This document shows, piece after piece, positions 15,474 through 24,210 of a stretch of 53,633 nucleotides of DNA; the first letter of the stretch is position 1, and each line of letters begins with the position of its first letter. Under the pieces are notes generated by a model. That model made no database searches and was not told the origin of the DNA. It saw only the letters and a list, made by a program, of their open reading frames with translations. The stretch lies in the NCBI RefSeq assembly GCF_005771675.1, contig NZ_VAJM01000023.1:1-53633 (forward strand), read 5' to 3'. The stretch comes from Hymenobacter jeollabukensis. Its GTDB lineage: Bacteria > Bacteroidota > Bacteroidia > Cytophagales > Hymenobacteraceae. Position numbers and translations under genes: made by a program.

Positions 15474-16358
15474 ATGGCCACTCTGCCGCCACCCGCCGTT
15501 TCGCCGCCGCCCGTCGTGGACCACGTGGCCCTGTTCGACCGGGCCAGTCTGGCCTGCAGCAAGCGCATCACCCAGTGCTACAGCACTTCGTTCACGCTGG
15601 GCATCCGCACCCTCGACGTGCGCTTTCACGAGGCCATTTACGCCATTTACGGCTTCGTGCGCTGGGCCGATGAAATCGTGGACACCTTCCACGACCGGGA
15701 CAAGGCGGCCCTGCTGCGCGAGTTTCGCGACGAAACCTACCGCGCCATCGACGAGCAGTTCAGCATGAACCCGGTGCTGCACGCCTTCCAGCTGGCCGTG
15801 CACCGCTACGGCATCGACAAGGACTTTATCGAGGCCTTTCTGCACAGCATGGCCATGGATCTGGAGGATATCGACTACGACCAGCAGCTCTACGACGAAT
15901 ACATCTACGGCTCGGCCGAGGTGGTGGGGCTGATGTGCCTGCGCGTGTTCTGCGCGGGCGACGAGGCCGAGTTTGAGCGCCTGCGCCGCCCGGCCCGGCG
16001 CCTGGGGGCGGCTTTCCAGAAAATCAACTTCCTGCGCGACCTGCGTTCCGACTACGAGGAGCGGGGCCGCGTGTACTTCCCCGGCCTGCGCTACGAGGCC
16101 TTCGACGACGCGGCCAAGCGCGCCATCGAGGACGACATCCGGGCCGATTTCGAGGCCGGCTACGAGGGTATCTGCGCGCTGCCGCGCACGGCCCGGCTGG
16201 GCGTGTACCTCGCCTACGTGTACTACCTCAAGCTCTTCGACAAAATCCGCCAGCTGCCCGCCGCCCGTATTCTGGCCGGCCGCGTGCGCGTGCCCGACAA
16301 CACCAAGCTGCTGCTGCTGCTCGGCTCGTACTTCCGCTACCGCCTGCGTGCCCTCTAA
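15474..16358 (+). CDS. crtB: Phytoene synthase CrtB
   Basis: This is a trans-isoprenyl diphosphate synthase of the squalene/phytoene synthase family. The first Asp-rich motif is DEIVD (residues 66-70); the second is in NFLRDLRSDYEERGRVYFP (N185, D189, D193). It condenses two geranylgeranyl diphosphates into phytoene, the first committed step. The ATG at 15474 gives a short Pro-rich leader before the domain. It lies 109 bp after crtI and 32 bp before the next gene. Confidence 0.94.
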   Translation: MATLPPPAVSPPPVVDHVALFDRASLACSKRITQCYSTSFTLGIRTLDVRFHEAIYAIYGFVRWADEIVDTFHDRDKAALLREFRDETYRAIDEQFSMNPVLHAFQLAVHRYGIDKDFIEAFLHSMAMDLEDIDYDQQLYDEYIYGSAEVVGLMCLRVFCAGDEAEFERLRRPARRLGAAFQKINFLRDLRSDYEERGRVYFPGLRYEAFDDAAKRAIEDDIRADFEAGYEGICALPRTARLGVYLAYVYYLKLFDKIRQLPAARILAGRVRVPDNTKLLLLLGSYFRYRLRAL

Positions 16359-16390
16359 CCCAAGCCGCCCCCAACCTCACTGACCCAGCG

Positions 16391-16915
16391 TTGCTACTGC
16401 TTACCTGCCTGACCGCCGTGCTTTCTACCGCCGATACCGACGCCCACTCGCCCTACGCGCTGCCCGCCCTGCGCCGCCACTACCGCCAGGCCGCCCACGA
16501 CGAAGCTGCCAGTCGCCGCTTCCACGAGCTGATGAGCCAGTACACGGCCGACAACGCCGTGGTGCTGGCCTACAAAGCCGCGTCGGAAGCCATTCTGGCC
16601 AAGCACACCGGCGGGCTGTTCGACAAGCTCGACCGGGTGAAGACGGCCGGCCGCCTGTTCGACCACGCCGTGCGCCTCGACCCCAAGCACCCCGAAATCC
16701 GCTTTCTGCGCTTCAGCATCGAAAGCAACCTGCCCAGCTTCCTCGGCGCCAGCAAGCACGTGCAGGAAGACAAGGGCCTGCTGGTGCAAACGCTGCTGGA
16801 ACACCCGCGCTCCGGCCTCGACGCGGAAGCCTTCCAGGTGGTGCGCGACTACCTAGTGCAGGGGAAGCACCTCAGCGACGAACAGGCCCACCGCGTGCGT
16901 CAACTGCCGATATAA
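16391..16915 (+). CDS. Unknown exported helical protein in the carotenoid cluster
   Basis: I do not recognise a named family. The 174-residue product starts with a short hydrophobic segment (LLLTCLTAVLS), a possible signal peptide, and then is all helix with a TPR-like middle (AGRLFDHAVRLDPKHPEIRFLRFSIE) and a helical end. The frame opens at TTG 16391; no in-frame ATG precedes the hydrophobic stretch. It sits 32 bp after crtB and 32 bp before the next gene, so it is probably co-transcribed. Similar small proteins near crtB in relatives are plausible but unverified. Confidence 0.65.
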   Translation: MLLLTCLTAVLSTADTDAHSPYALPALRRHYRQAAHDEAASRRFHELMSQYTADNAVVLAYKAASEAILAKHTGGLFDKLDRVKTAGRLFDHAVRLDPKHPEIRFLRFSIESNLPSFLGASKHVQEDKGLLVQTLLEHPRSGLDAEAFQVVRDYLVQGKHLSDEQAHRVRQLPI

Positions 16916-16947
16916 ACCTTTTGACAAGCCGCCTCCCGAACCACACC

Positions 16948-18186
16948 ATGACCACTACCTCAATTCACCAACCCGCTACCGCGTTGCGGCGCCTGGGCAG
17001 CCTGTTGCTGCTCGGCCTCGGCAGTGCGGCGGGCCTACGCGCCCAGGGACTGGTGGTGCAGGGGCGAGTGGTGGATGAAAAGCAGCAGCCGGTGCCCTTC
17101 GTGAGCGTGGTCCTGCCCGACGGCAGCAGTGGCACGGCGACCAATGAAGTGGGCGAGTTCCGGCTGCGGCTGGCCGCCCCGGCACCGCAGCTGGTAGTGT
17201 TCGGCGTGGGGTACCAGCGCACCACGGCGGCCGTGCCCGCGGGCGGGCAGCCGCTCACCGTCACGCTGCCGGCCAGCGTGGTAGCCCTGCCCGAGGTGCG
17301 CGTCAGCAGCCGGGAGCAGGCCACGGCCCTGGTGCGGCGCGCCTACGCCAAGCTGTTGCGCCACCAGGCCGATACCTACTACGGCAAGGGCTTTTACCGC
17401 CAGAAAACCAGTCAGGCCGGGCAGTACCGCGAGTTTTTCGACGCCTTCGCCGATATCCGCTTTTCCCCGCAGAAAATCGACGGATGGGACTTGGGCGAGG
17501 CCCGCTTCGCCTATACGCCCGGCGGTGTCGACTTCACCAACTTTTCGGCCATTACCCGCCTGCTGCCCCTGTTTCAGACGGCCGCCGACAAGCCCAGCCG
17601 CCTGCTGCTGCCGCTAAGCCCGGCCGGCCTCCAGGTCTGCACGTTTTCGCTCGACGCCTACCTGACCGAGCAGGAGCGTGAGCTGGCCGTGGTGAGCTTC
17701 GCGCCGCCCGCCGGCACGCCCACCGCTGCCACCGGCAAGCTCTACATCGACCCGGCCACTGCCGCCCTGCACCGCCTGGAGCTGCTGCTGCCCGCCGACG
17801 CCATGCTCAACACCGGCGGCGCGAAAGGCCCGGGCGCCAGCCAGGAGGGCGCCATGCTGCACCTGACCACCGACTTGGTACCCGTGGCCGACTCACTCAC
17901 CCGCCTGGCCAGCAAGCGGGCCGAGCTGGATATGCAGTTTCTGGTGCGCGAGGCTTTCACTGAGGATGTCCACGTGTCCTCGTACTTTCTAGTGTACCAG
18001 CTCACGCCGCGGCTGAAAGGGCAGTCGTACGCCGCCATGAGCCAGCAAACCAACGATTTGCAGCAGATTCGCAAGCGTCGCTACAACCCGCAGTTCTGGC
18101 GCGACAACGAAATCATCCGTGCCAGCCCCGTCGAAGAGCGGGTGGTGCGCGACTTCGAAGGCCGCCGGGTCTTCGGCCGCCTCTGA
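16948..18186 (+). CDS. Exported protein with carboxypeptidase-like regulatory domain
   Basis: The start is set at ATG 16948, giving MTTTSIHQPATALRRLGS and then a hydrophobic stretch ending at LRAQ, a typical Bacteroidota signal peptide. Next is a CarboxypepD_reg-like domain (about residues 32-115: VQGRVVDEKQQPVPFVSVVLPDGSSG), as in the N-termini of many surface and TonB-linked proteins, followed by a long C-terminal domain with AYAKLLRHQADTYYGKGFYRQ, of unknown function. There is no TonB plug or barrel, so it is not a SusC-type receptor. It probably acts in the periplasm or at the outer membrane. It lies between crtB and ispH. Confidence 0.75.
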   Translation: MTTTSIHQPATALRRLGSLLLLGLGSAAGLRAQGLVVQGRVVDEKQQPVPFVSVVLPDGSSGTATNEVGEFRLRLAAPAPQLVVFGVGYQRTTAAVPAGGQPLTVTLPASVVALPEVRVSSREQATALVRRAYAKLLRHQADTYYGKGFYRQKTSQAGQYREFFDAFADIRFSPQKIDGWDLGEARFAYTPGGVDFTNFSAITRLLPLFQTAADKPSRLLLPLSPAGLQVCTFSLDAYLTEQERELAVVSFAPPAGTPTAATGKLYIDPATAALHRLELLLPADAMLNTGGAKGPGASQEGAMLHLTTDLVPVADSLTRLASKRAELDMQFLVREAFTEDVHVSSYFLVYQLTPRLKGQSYAAMSQQTNDLQQIRKRRYNPQFWRDNEIIRASPVEERVVRDFEGRRVFGRL

Positions 18187-18248
18187 CTCCGCTTCCGCCT
18201 TTCGTTATCCTGCAACCTTCTCTCTTTCTACGCGGTTAAGTTCTCACC

Positions 18249-19097
18249 ATGTCGCTCAATCTCAGCGTCCGCATCGACCCGCATTCCGGCTTCTGCTTTG
18301 GGGTGATTTACGCCATCCAGATGGCGGAAGACATCCTCGACGAGCAGGGGTATCTGTACTGCCTCGGCGACATCGTGCACAACGACGAAGAGGTGGAGCG
18401 GCTGGAAAAGCGTGGCCTGCGCATCATCGACTACGCCACCCTGGCCGGGCTGCGCGGCGAGAAAGTGCTCATCCGGGCCCACGGCGAGCCGCCGAGCACC
18501 TACCAGATGGCCCTGCAGAACGACCTGACGCTCATCGACGCCTCTTGCCCGGTGGTGCTCAAGCTGCAGAACCGCATCAAGACCAGCTACGACCGGAAGG
18601 ACAAGATTTTCATCTACGGCAAGCACGGCCACGCCGAGGTGCAGGGCCTGCTCGGCCAGACCCGCGGCGACGCGGTGGTGTTCGAGAACCTCGACGAGCT
18701 GCTGCGCCACGAGCTGCCCGCCAACATCACGCTCTACAGCCAGACCACCAAGAGCACCGACTCGTTTTACCGCATCAAAAACGAGCTGGAAACCCGCGGC
18801 TACCAGGTGTCGGCCAACGACACCATCTGCCGTCAGGTCTCGAACCGCGACCTGGAGCTGCGTCGTTTCGCCGCCGAGTACGACCAGGTGATGTTCGTGT
18901 CGGGCACGAAAAGCTCCAACGGCAAGGTGCTCTACCAAGCCTGCAAGGATACCAACCCCAACACCCACTTCATCTCCAAGGTCGACGAGCTGGACGCCGC
19001 GTGGTTCCGGCCCGGTCAGACGGTGGGCATCTGCGGCGCCACCAGCACCCCCATGTGGCTAATGGAAGACGTGCGCGACGCCTTGCTGCGCCTGTGA
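18249..19097 (+). CDS. ispH: 4-hydroxy-3-methylbut-2-enyl diphosphate reductase IspH
   Basis: This is a LytB/IspH family member with the three cluster cysteines C16 (SGFCFGV), C100 (IDASCPVV) and C194 (TICRQVSNRD), plus RAHGEPP near residue 76 and the C-terminal ICGATSTPMWLMEDV segment. It makes IPP and DMAPP in the last step of the non-mevalonate pathway using an oxygen-sensitive [4Fe-4S] cluster. Its place inside the carotenoid run suggests that precursor supply is coupled to pigment synthesis. The length of 282 residues is normal. Confidence 0.94.
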   Translation: MSLNLSVRIDPHSGFCFGVIYAIQMAEDILDEQGYLYCLGDIVHNDEEVERLEKRGLRIIDYATLAGLRGEKVLIRAHGEPPSTYQMALQNDLTLIDASCPVVLKLQNRIKTSYDRKDKIFIYGKHGHAEVQGLLGQTRGDAVVFENLDELLRHELPANITLYSQTTKSTDSFYRIKNELETRGYQVSANDTICRQVSNRDLELRRFAAEYDQVMFVSGTKSSNGKVLYQACKDTNPNTHFISKVDELDAAWFRPGQTVGICGATSTPMWLMEDVRDALLRL

Positions 19098-19100
19098 GGC

Positions 19101-19200
19101 GGTGAATGAGTGAGTAGCGAATGAGGGAAGTAGAAGAAAAAATCAACGCTGGCGCTGCTGTGAACGAGGATCCACTCATTCACTCATTCGCTCATCCACC
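19101..19200. repeat. Imperfect inverted repeat of GAATGAG words
   Basis: The left part (19101-19126) is made of GAATGAGTGAGTAGCGAATGAG and the right part (19172-19200) is largely its reverse complement (CACTCATTCACTCATTCG, then CTCATCC). The arms match only in parts. It lies between ispH and crtW and runs into the first codons of the crtW frame. Confidence 0.6.
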
Positions 19201-19897
19201 GCGGGTGAAACCCGCGCCGCTGGGTTGGCGGGGCGTGGCAGTGGCCGGCCTGATTATCGTCTGCTGGTCGGCATTGCTGACGTTCCTGCTAGCTTTCTAT
19301 CGGCCCGATTGGCGCACGCCCGCGCCCTACCTGCTGCTGCTGCTGCAGACCCACCTCTACACCGGCCTCTTCATCACCGCCCACGATGCCATGCACGGCG
19401 TGGTCAGCCCCAATAAGCGGCTCAACAATGCCATCGGTACCGCCGGGGCGCTGCTGTTTGCCTACAACTGGTTTCCGCGCCTGCTGCCCCGCCACCACGC
19501 CCACCACCGCCACGTGGCCACTCCCGCTGACCCCGATTTTCACGACGGTCAGCGCCAGGCGTTTCTGCCGTGGCTGCTGCGGTTTGCGCGCAACTACATT
19601 ACCGTTTGGCAGGTGCTGCTGATGGCCGTAACCTACAACGTGCTAAAGTATTTTTTCCCGATGGGCAACGTCATTGCCTTCTGGATGGTGCCGGCCGTTC
19701 TTGCTACGGTGCAATTATTCTATTTTGGGACGTACCTGCCCCATCGTGGGGAACATGCGCCCGACAACCCGCACAAGTCGCGCACGCAGCTGCCGCATCA
19801 CCTGTGGGCCTTCGTCAGCTGTTATTTTTTCGGCTACCACTACGAGCACCACGACCAGCCCTATTTACCGTGGTGGCGGCTTTGGCGGACCAAATGA
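19121..19897 (+). CDS. crtW: Beta-carotene ketolase CrtW-like (fatty acid desaturase family)
   Basis: This is a membrane di-iron enzyme with the CrtW histidine pattern: TAHDAMHG near residue 87, RHHAHHRHV near 124 and the C-terminal YHYEHHDQPYLPWWRLW. Four membrane segments are visible (near 40-60, 66-86, 105-120 and 165-205). CrtW ketolates C4 of beta-ionone rings; with CrtZ this gives 3-hydroxy-4-keto end groups. The ATG at 19121 places the first 28 residues across the inverted repeat, so a later start, for example near 19200, is possible. It ends the carotenoid run. Confidence 0.82.
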   Translation: MREVEEKINAGAAVNEDPLIHSFAHPPRVKPAPLGWRGVAVAGLIIVCWSALLTFLLAFYRPDWRTPAPYLLLLLQTHLYTGLFITAHDAMHGVVSPNKRLNNAIGTAGALLFAYNWFPRLLPRHHAHHRHVATPADPDFHDGQRQAFLPWLLRFARNYITVWQVLLMAVTYNVLKYFFPMGNVIAFWMVPAVLATVQLFYFGTYLPHRGEHAPDNPHKSRTQLPHHLWAFVSCYFFGYHYEHHDQPYLPWWRLWRTK

Positions 19898-20014
19898 AGG
19901 CTGAGCTTAGCAAATAGCTGACGCGGCAAAAGTCGATTGTCCTTCTTTTTTCCTATTTTTAGGTAGCCAAAGAAGAAGCCAGTGTTTTGGACTCCCGTCC
20001 AGGCCCGAATCGAC

Positions 20015-22120
20015 ATGCCCGCAACCCTTCGCCATACGCTCTGCCGTTACCGCCTGCTGGGCTGGCTGTTGCTGCTGGGCTGGCTGCTGGCGCCCGCCGC
20101 GCGCGCCGAGGTTCGTGACGATGACGATGAGGTGGGGCTGCCCGGCAGCCTGCGTTACGCCCCGCTGACTTCGGCCGAGCCGGAGTCGCTGCAGGCTGCC
20201 CGGCGCGAGCTGAAGCTGGCTACGGGTGGCTCGGCGGGCACTACCGCCGCCGCTCACGCGCGCGTGGCCACCGCGTTGCTGCACCTGCAGCGCTACGACC
20301 AGGCTCTGGGCCATGCCCAAAAAGCCCTGCGACTCTACCAACAGGCTGGCAAGCCCACGGCCGACACCTGGCTGCTGCTCGGGCGGGTGCGCTTCGCCCA
20401 GGGCGACACCGGGCGGGCCCGCGTCAGCTACGTGCAGGCCCTGAAGCAGTTCGGCAGCCTGCACGACGCCACGGCCGAAGCGCACACCTACGAGCACCTT
20501 GCCGACCTCTACGCCAGTGAGCGGAACTGGGCCGCTGCCCTCAACGGCTACCAGCGTGCCTATGGCATCTGGCAGCGGCTGGGCAATCTGCGCAGCGCCG
20601 CCGTGACGTTGCACGCCATCGGCCGCATGCACCTGGAGCAGCACCACTTTAGCCGGGCCGTTTATTACCTGCGCCAGAGCGCCGAGCAGTCCACCGCCCT
20701 GCACGACAGCGTGGGCGTGGCCTACGCCCTGCACAGCGCGGGCGAGGCTTACGCCACCGTGGTCGGCAACCAGGAAGTGGCCCTCGGTTACTACACCCGC
20801 GCCCTGGGCCAGCTGCCGCGCCACGCGCCGCCGGCCGAGCTGGAGGCCACGCTCTACGAGTCGCTGGCGCGGGGCAACGTGGCCCTGGGCAACGCCGAAA
20901 CCGCCGAGCGGTACCTCGCGCGCGCCCAGCCCCTGGTGCAGCGGGCCGGCAGCAAGGCCCGCCTCGGGCAGGTCTACCAGAGCTTGTCGAACCTCTACCG
21001 GCAGCGCGGCGAAGTGGCCCCGGCGCTGGCGGCATTGTCGCGCTACGTGAGCCTGCAGGACAGCGCCGCCGCCGAGCGCCGCGCCGAGCAGGTGGCCGAG
21101 CTGCGCACGCGCTACGAAACCGAGAAGAAGGAGCGCGAAATTCAGCTGCTCATCAAAAAGCGGGAAGTGCAGGAAGCCAACCTGCGCCGGCAGAAGCTGG
21201 CCCGCAACGTGCTGGCCGTGGGCACCGTGCTGCTGCTGCTGACGGTGGCCGCCCTCTACCGCGGCCGCAAGGAGCAGTTGCGCATCAACCTGCTGCTGGA
21301 GCGCCAAAACGCCGCCATCAGCCGGCAGAAGGAGGAGCTGGACCGCCTGAACCGCACCAAGGACACGCTGTTTTCGGTGATTTCGCACGACTTGCGCAGC
21401 CCACTCAGCTCCCTGTACTCGCTGATGACGCTGTTGTCGCTCGGCAGCCTCTCGCAGGAGAAGATGGCCCAGCACACCGACCGCCTCACCCGTACCCTCG
21501 ACACCACGCTGCGCCTGCTCGACAACATGCTCAACTGGGCCGCCACCCAGATGCAGGGCGGCGGGCCGCGCTCCGAGTACTTTCGTCTCGATGCCGTTGC
21601 CGAGGAATGCCTCTCGCTGCTGCTAGGCGACGCGGAGCGCAAGAATATTCTGGTAATCAATCATCTGCGCGAGGAGTACCCCGCCCGCGCCGACCTGAAC
21701 ATGACGCGCCTGGTGCTGCGCAATCTGCTCTCCAACGCCATTAAGTTCACGCCCTCGGGCGGCACCGTCACGCTCGCGGCCGAGCGGCAGGGCAAGTGGT
21801 GGCAGGTGAGCGTGCGCGACACCGGCGTGGGCATTGCCCCGGCCGACTACACCAAGATTTACGGCGAGGCGGGCCACCATACCACCCTGGGCACGGCCCG
21901 CGAGAAGGGCACCGGCCTGGGTTTGCGCCTCTGCAAGGACTTCGTGGAGCGCAACGGCGGCCAGCTCAGCTTCGAGAGCGAAGAGGGCCGGGGCTCGACG
22001 TTCCGCTTCACCGTACTGGCGGCGGAACCGTCTGCTGCCCCGGCCCCCGATGCGGCGGTGGCCCGTACCCGCTCCCTGGGAGCGGGGCCTAGTGTTGCCT
22101 CTAGTGTTGTCGCCGAATAA
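20015..22120 (+). CDS. TPR-containing sensor histidine kinase
   Basis: The start at ATG 20015 gives a signal peptide (LLGWLLLLGWLLAPAARAE). An array of TPR helices follows (about residues 60-345), then a coiled coil (EKKEREIQLLIKKREVQ), one membrane helix (about 395-410), a second coil, the HisKA motif with H458 in VISHDLRSPL, and an HATPase_c domain (about 555-670: NLLSNAIKFTPSGG, DTGVGI, GTGLGLRLCKDF). This is a common Bacteroidota architecture in which periplasmic TPRs sense an unknown signal. The last 20 bp overlap, tail to tail, the LytTR regulator gene on the other strand, a plausible partner. Confidence 0.92.
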   Translation: MPATLRHTLCRYRLLGWLLLLGWLLAPAARAEVRDDDDEVGLPGSLRYAPLTSAEPESLQAARRELKLATGGSAGTTAAAHARVATALLHLQRYDQALGHAQKALRLYQQAGKPTADTWLLLGRVRFAQGDTGRARVSYVQALKQFGSLHDATAEAHTYEHLADLYASERNWAAALNGYQRAYGIWQRLGNLRSAAVTLHAIGRMHLEQHHFSRAVYYLRQSAEQSTALHDSVGVAYALHSAGEAYATVVGNQEVALGYYTRALGQLPRHAPPAELEATLYESLARGNVALGNAETAERYLARAQPLVQRAGSKARLGQVYQSLSNLYRQRGEVAPALAALSRYVSLQDSAAAERRAEQVAELRTRYETEKKEREIQLLIKKREVQEANLRRQKLARNVLAVGTVLLLLTVAALYRGRKEQLRINLLLERQNAAISRQKEELDRLNRTKDTLFSVISHDLRSPLSSLYSLMTLLSLGSLSQEKMAQHTDRLTRTLDTTLRLLDNMLNWAATQMQGGGPRSEYFRLDAVAEECLSLLLGDAERKNILVINHLREEYPARADLNMTRLVLRNLLSNAIKFTPSGGTVTLAAERQGKWWQVSVRDTGVGIAPADYTKIYGEAGHHTTLGTAREKGTGLGLRLCKDFVERNGGQLSFESEEGRGSTFRFTVLAAEPSAAPAPDAAVARTRSLGAGPSVASSVVAE

Positions 22121-22838
22121 GCGCCTTGTTCACCACGCGCTCGGTCACCTGGTCGCGGTAAGTCTGGCCCAGCGGCAGGGCGCGGCCGCCCACTTTCACC
22201 TCCTGGCTGCTCAGTGACTCGATGCGGGCCGCGTTGACGAGGTAGGAGCGGTGCGTGCGCACGAACATGCCCACCGGCAGCTGCTCCTCGATGTTTTTCA
22301 GGTTCACCAGGGTCAGGTGCGTGCGCCCATCCACGGTGTTGATTTTGGTGAAGTCCTTGAGGGCTTCGATGTAGAGCACCTCGCGGTAGTGCAGGCGCAC
22401 GAACTGCGAATCGGTGCGGATGAAGAAGGAACCCCAGCCGGAGAGCAGGTCGTCGGCGCCGGCGGGCGGGGCCTGGCTGGCCCGCAGCAGCCCGGCCACC
22501 TTGTTAACGGCTTTCAGGAAACGGTCGAGCGAAATCGGCTTGAGCAGGAAGTCGCACACGTCCAGGTTGAAGCCTTCCATGGCGTACTGGGGGTAGGCCG
22601 TCATCAGCACTACCAGCGGCGGCTCGTGCAAGGAGCGAACCAGGTCGAGGCCCGAGAGGTGGGGCATGGTGACGTCCGAAAACAGCACCTGCACGGGGTT
22701 TTCGAGCAGGTAGCTGTGCGCCTCCAACGGGTCCGTAAAGGTGGCCTTCACGTCCAGCACGTCCGTCATCGACACGTACGCCTGCAGCAGGTCCAACACC
22801 AACGGATCATCATCGAGAAGCAAGCAAGAAATCTTCAT
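22101..22838 (-). CDS. LytTR-family response regulator
   Basis: A receiver domain (residues 1-120) shows the acidic pair DDD at residues 9-11, the phosphoacceptor Asp in LFSDVTMP near 55, Thr in VLMTAYPQYA near 80 and Lys in FLLKPIS near 99. The C-terminal LytTR DNA-binding domain (about 140-240) has FVRLHYREVLYIEALKDFTKI and MFVRTHRSYLVN. Such regulators pair with TPR or His_kinase-type kinases. It converges on and overlaps the kinase gene by 20 bp, so the two are not co-transcribed and may interfere with each other. Confidence 0.93.
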   Translation of the reverse strand: MKISCLLLDDDPLVLDLLQAYVSMTDVLDVKATFTDPLEAHSYLLENPVQVLFSDVTMPHLSGLDLVRSLHEPPLVVLMTAYPQYAMEGFNLDVCDFLLKPISLDRFLKAVNKVAGLLRASQAPPAGADDLLSGWGSFFIRTDSQFVRLHYREVLYIEALKDFTKINTVDGRTHLTLVNLKNIEEQLPVGMFVRTHRSYLVNAARIESLSSQEVKVGGRALPLGQTYRDQVTERVVNKALIRRQH

Positions 22839-23117
22839 GGGCGGTAGAGCGGCAAGAACGGCGGTGAATATACTAAGCAGGCACCGCCCACGCTAGTTCA
22901 TCCCCCAAAGAATGTCAGTTGACCGACTGCCAGAGGTAGTTGGTCGACCCCCGGGCAAAGGTTTTTTCATTTTAAGCAATTAAGGTGACAAGTTTTGCGT
23001 AAATAGAGAATGACCCGCCGACACCACCCGGCCACGTGGTAATCACCGCTGATTATCTGCGACTTGTACTCCACTTCCTGCTGCTTACCCTGTTGCACGC
23101 TTACCCTTTTCTGTCCC

Positions 23118-23666
23118 ATGGCTCAGCTCAGCACTGCAGCCCCGCCCCCGGTGGTATTAGGGGTGGCGCTGACGATTGCGCGCCGCGAGCGGCCCCGGCC
23201 CCTGGCCTCTACCATCCGGACGCGTTCCGTTAAACTGCGCATCGACCCCTCGCTCGAACAGATATACCTGATCGAAGCGACCCTGCCGGGCAATCTGGAG
23301 TGCCTCGGCCCGCTTACCCAACCCGGCGTGGTGGCGCTGTACCTGCGCGCCGCGCGGCTGGAGCTGCTGCCCCCGGCCCATCCCAGCGGCCGGGCGCACC
23401 ACCGCTCCGCGCTGGCGGCGCTGTCGAGCGGCAACTGTTTCATCACCACGCAGAGCCGCAAGGCGCTGCTAGCCGTTTTCGATGAGGAAGACATTCAGCC
23501 CGACCACATCGAAATGGAGGTTCAGGGCCGCGTGAACTTGCTCGACTACCTGCGGGCCGATTGGTTTACGCTGGAGCTGTCGGGCACGCACCGACGGCGC
23601 TTCAACCGGCCCTTGCCCCTGCGGTTGCAGCTTGAATTCGAAACCCAGATGGCGGCTCTGACCTAA
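23118..23666 (+). CDS. Hypothetical protein, 182 residues
   Basis: I do not recognise the family. The ATG at 23118 (MAQLSTAAPPPVV) is preferred to the longer frame from 23064, which has a Cys-rich, unlikely start. The product has an Arg-rich segment, then alternating strands and helices (YLIEATLPGNLECLGPL, ALYLRAARLELL, GNCFITTQSRKALLAVF) and ends in DWFTLELSGTHRRRFNRPLPLRLQLEFE. There is no signal peptide and no membrane helix. The 279-bp gap upstream (22839-23117) holds imperfect inverted repeats near 22917-22955 but no clear promoter. Confidence 0.6.
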   Translation: MAQLSTAAPPPVVLGVALTIARRERPRPLASTIRTRSVKLRIDPSLEQIYLIEATLPGNLECLGPLTQPGVVALYLRAARLELLPPAHPSGRAHHRSALAALSSGNCFITTQSRKALLAVFDEEDIQPDHIEMEVQGRVNLLDYLRADWFTLELSGTHRRRFNRPLPLRLQLEFETQMAALT

Positions 23667-23687
23667 AGCTGCCCCCGCGAAACGCCA

Positions 23688-23734
23688 GCGGCGGGCTGGT
23701 CGTCGGAGCGCTGCTCCAACGGCCAGCCCGCCGC
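23688..23734. terminator. Bidirectional hairpin between convergent genes
   Basis: GCGGCGGGCTGG (23688-23699) pairs perfectly with CCAGCCCGCCGC (23723-23734); the loop contains a smaller GGAGC/GCTCC hairpin. It lies between the stops of the plus gene at 23666 and the minus gene at 23773 and lacks a T tract. Confidence 0.75.
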
Positions 23735-23772
23735 AGTAGGTTGATGGTGTGCCCGCTAGTCAGCGGCTGGGC

Positions 23773-24144
23773 TTAGTGTACGGCGTTGGTTTTCTTGCAG
23801 CAGTCGGGCAGCCGGTCGTAGGCTTTGGCGTTGGCCGCAGTGGCGTCGGCGTCGTAGCCGGTGGCCGATACGGCGGCGCGCAGGGCCTCGGGCGTGGTTT
23901 TGTCGGCGCGGTAGGTCACTGTCAGCACCTGCGAGGGCACGTCGAGCAGGGCCGACTGCACGCCTTTTTCGTAGGCCAGGGACTTTTCGAGGCGGGCCTT
24001 GCACATGTCGCACACGGCCGAGGTTTTGATCTGCACCTGCTCGGTGCCGGGCTTGGCTTTGGCGGCCGGGGCGGTTTGGGCCTGGGCAGCGGCGGCGGTG
24101 AAAACAACCGAGAAAGTCAGCAGAAGGGAGCGGAAGAGGTTCAT
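23773..24144 (-). CDS. Secreted heavy-metal-associated (HMA) domain protein
   Basis: The ATG at 24144 opens a signal peptide (MNLFRSLLLTFSVVFTAAAAQAQ), then a linker and one HMA domain with the metal-binding loop VCDMCKARLEKSL (CxxC, near residue 46). A second cysteine pair, DCCKK, lies near the C-terminus. HMA domains bind Cu(I) or other soft metals. It is the third gene of a minus-strand run after the TonB receptor (66 bp gap). A periplasmic metal carrier for the receptor is the simplest reading; the metal is not known. Confidence 0.85.
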   Translation of the reverse strand: MNLFRSLLLTFSVVFTAAAAQAQTAPAAKAKPGTEQVQIKTSAVCDMCKARLEKSLAYEKGVQSALLDVPSQVLTVTYRADKTTPEALRAAVSATGYDADATAANAKAYDRLPDCCKKTNAVH

Positions 24145-24210
24145 ATCAGCAAAGAAGTCAAGCAAGAAGAAAATACCCGGCCGCGGCGGGCCACCGGGCG
24201 TTGGCAATAA

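Noticed and set aside
16948-18186. SusC/TonB receptor call for the carboxypeptidase-like regulatory protein
   Set aside because: No plug or barrel signature follows the N-terminal domain, and the protein is too short.
19907-21475. 522-codon open frame opposite the histidine kinase gene
   Set aside because: Low-complexity Gln/Leu/Gly/Val product; the sense strand encodes a clear TPR kinase.
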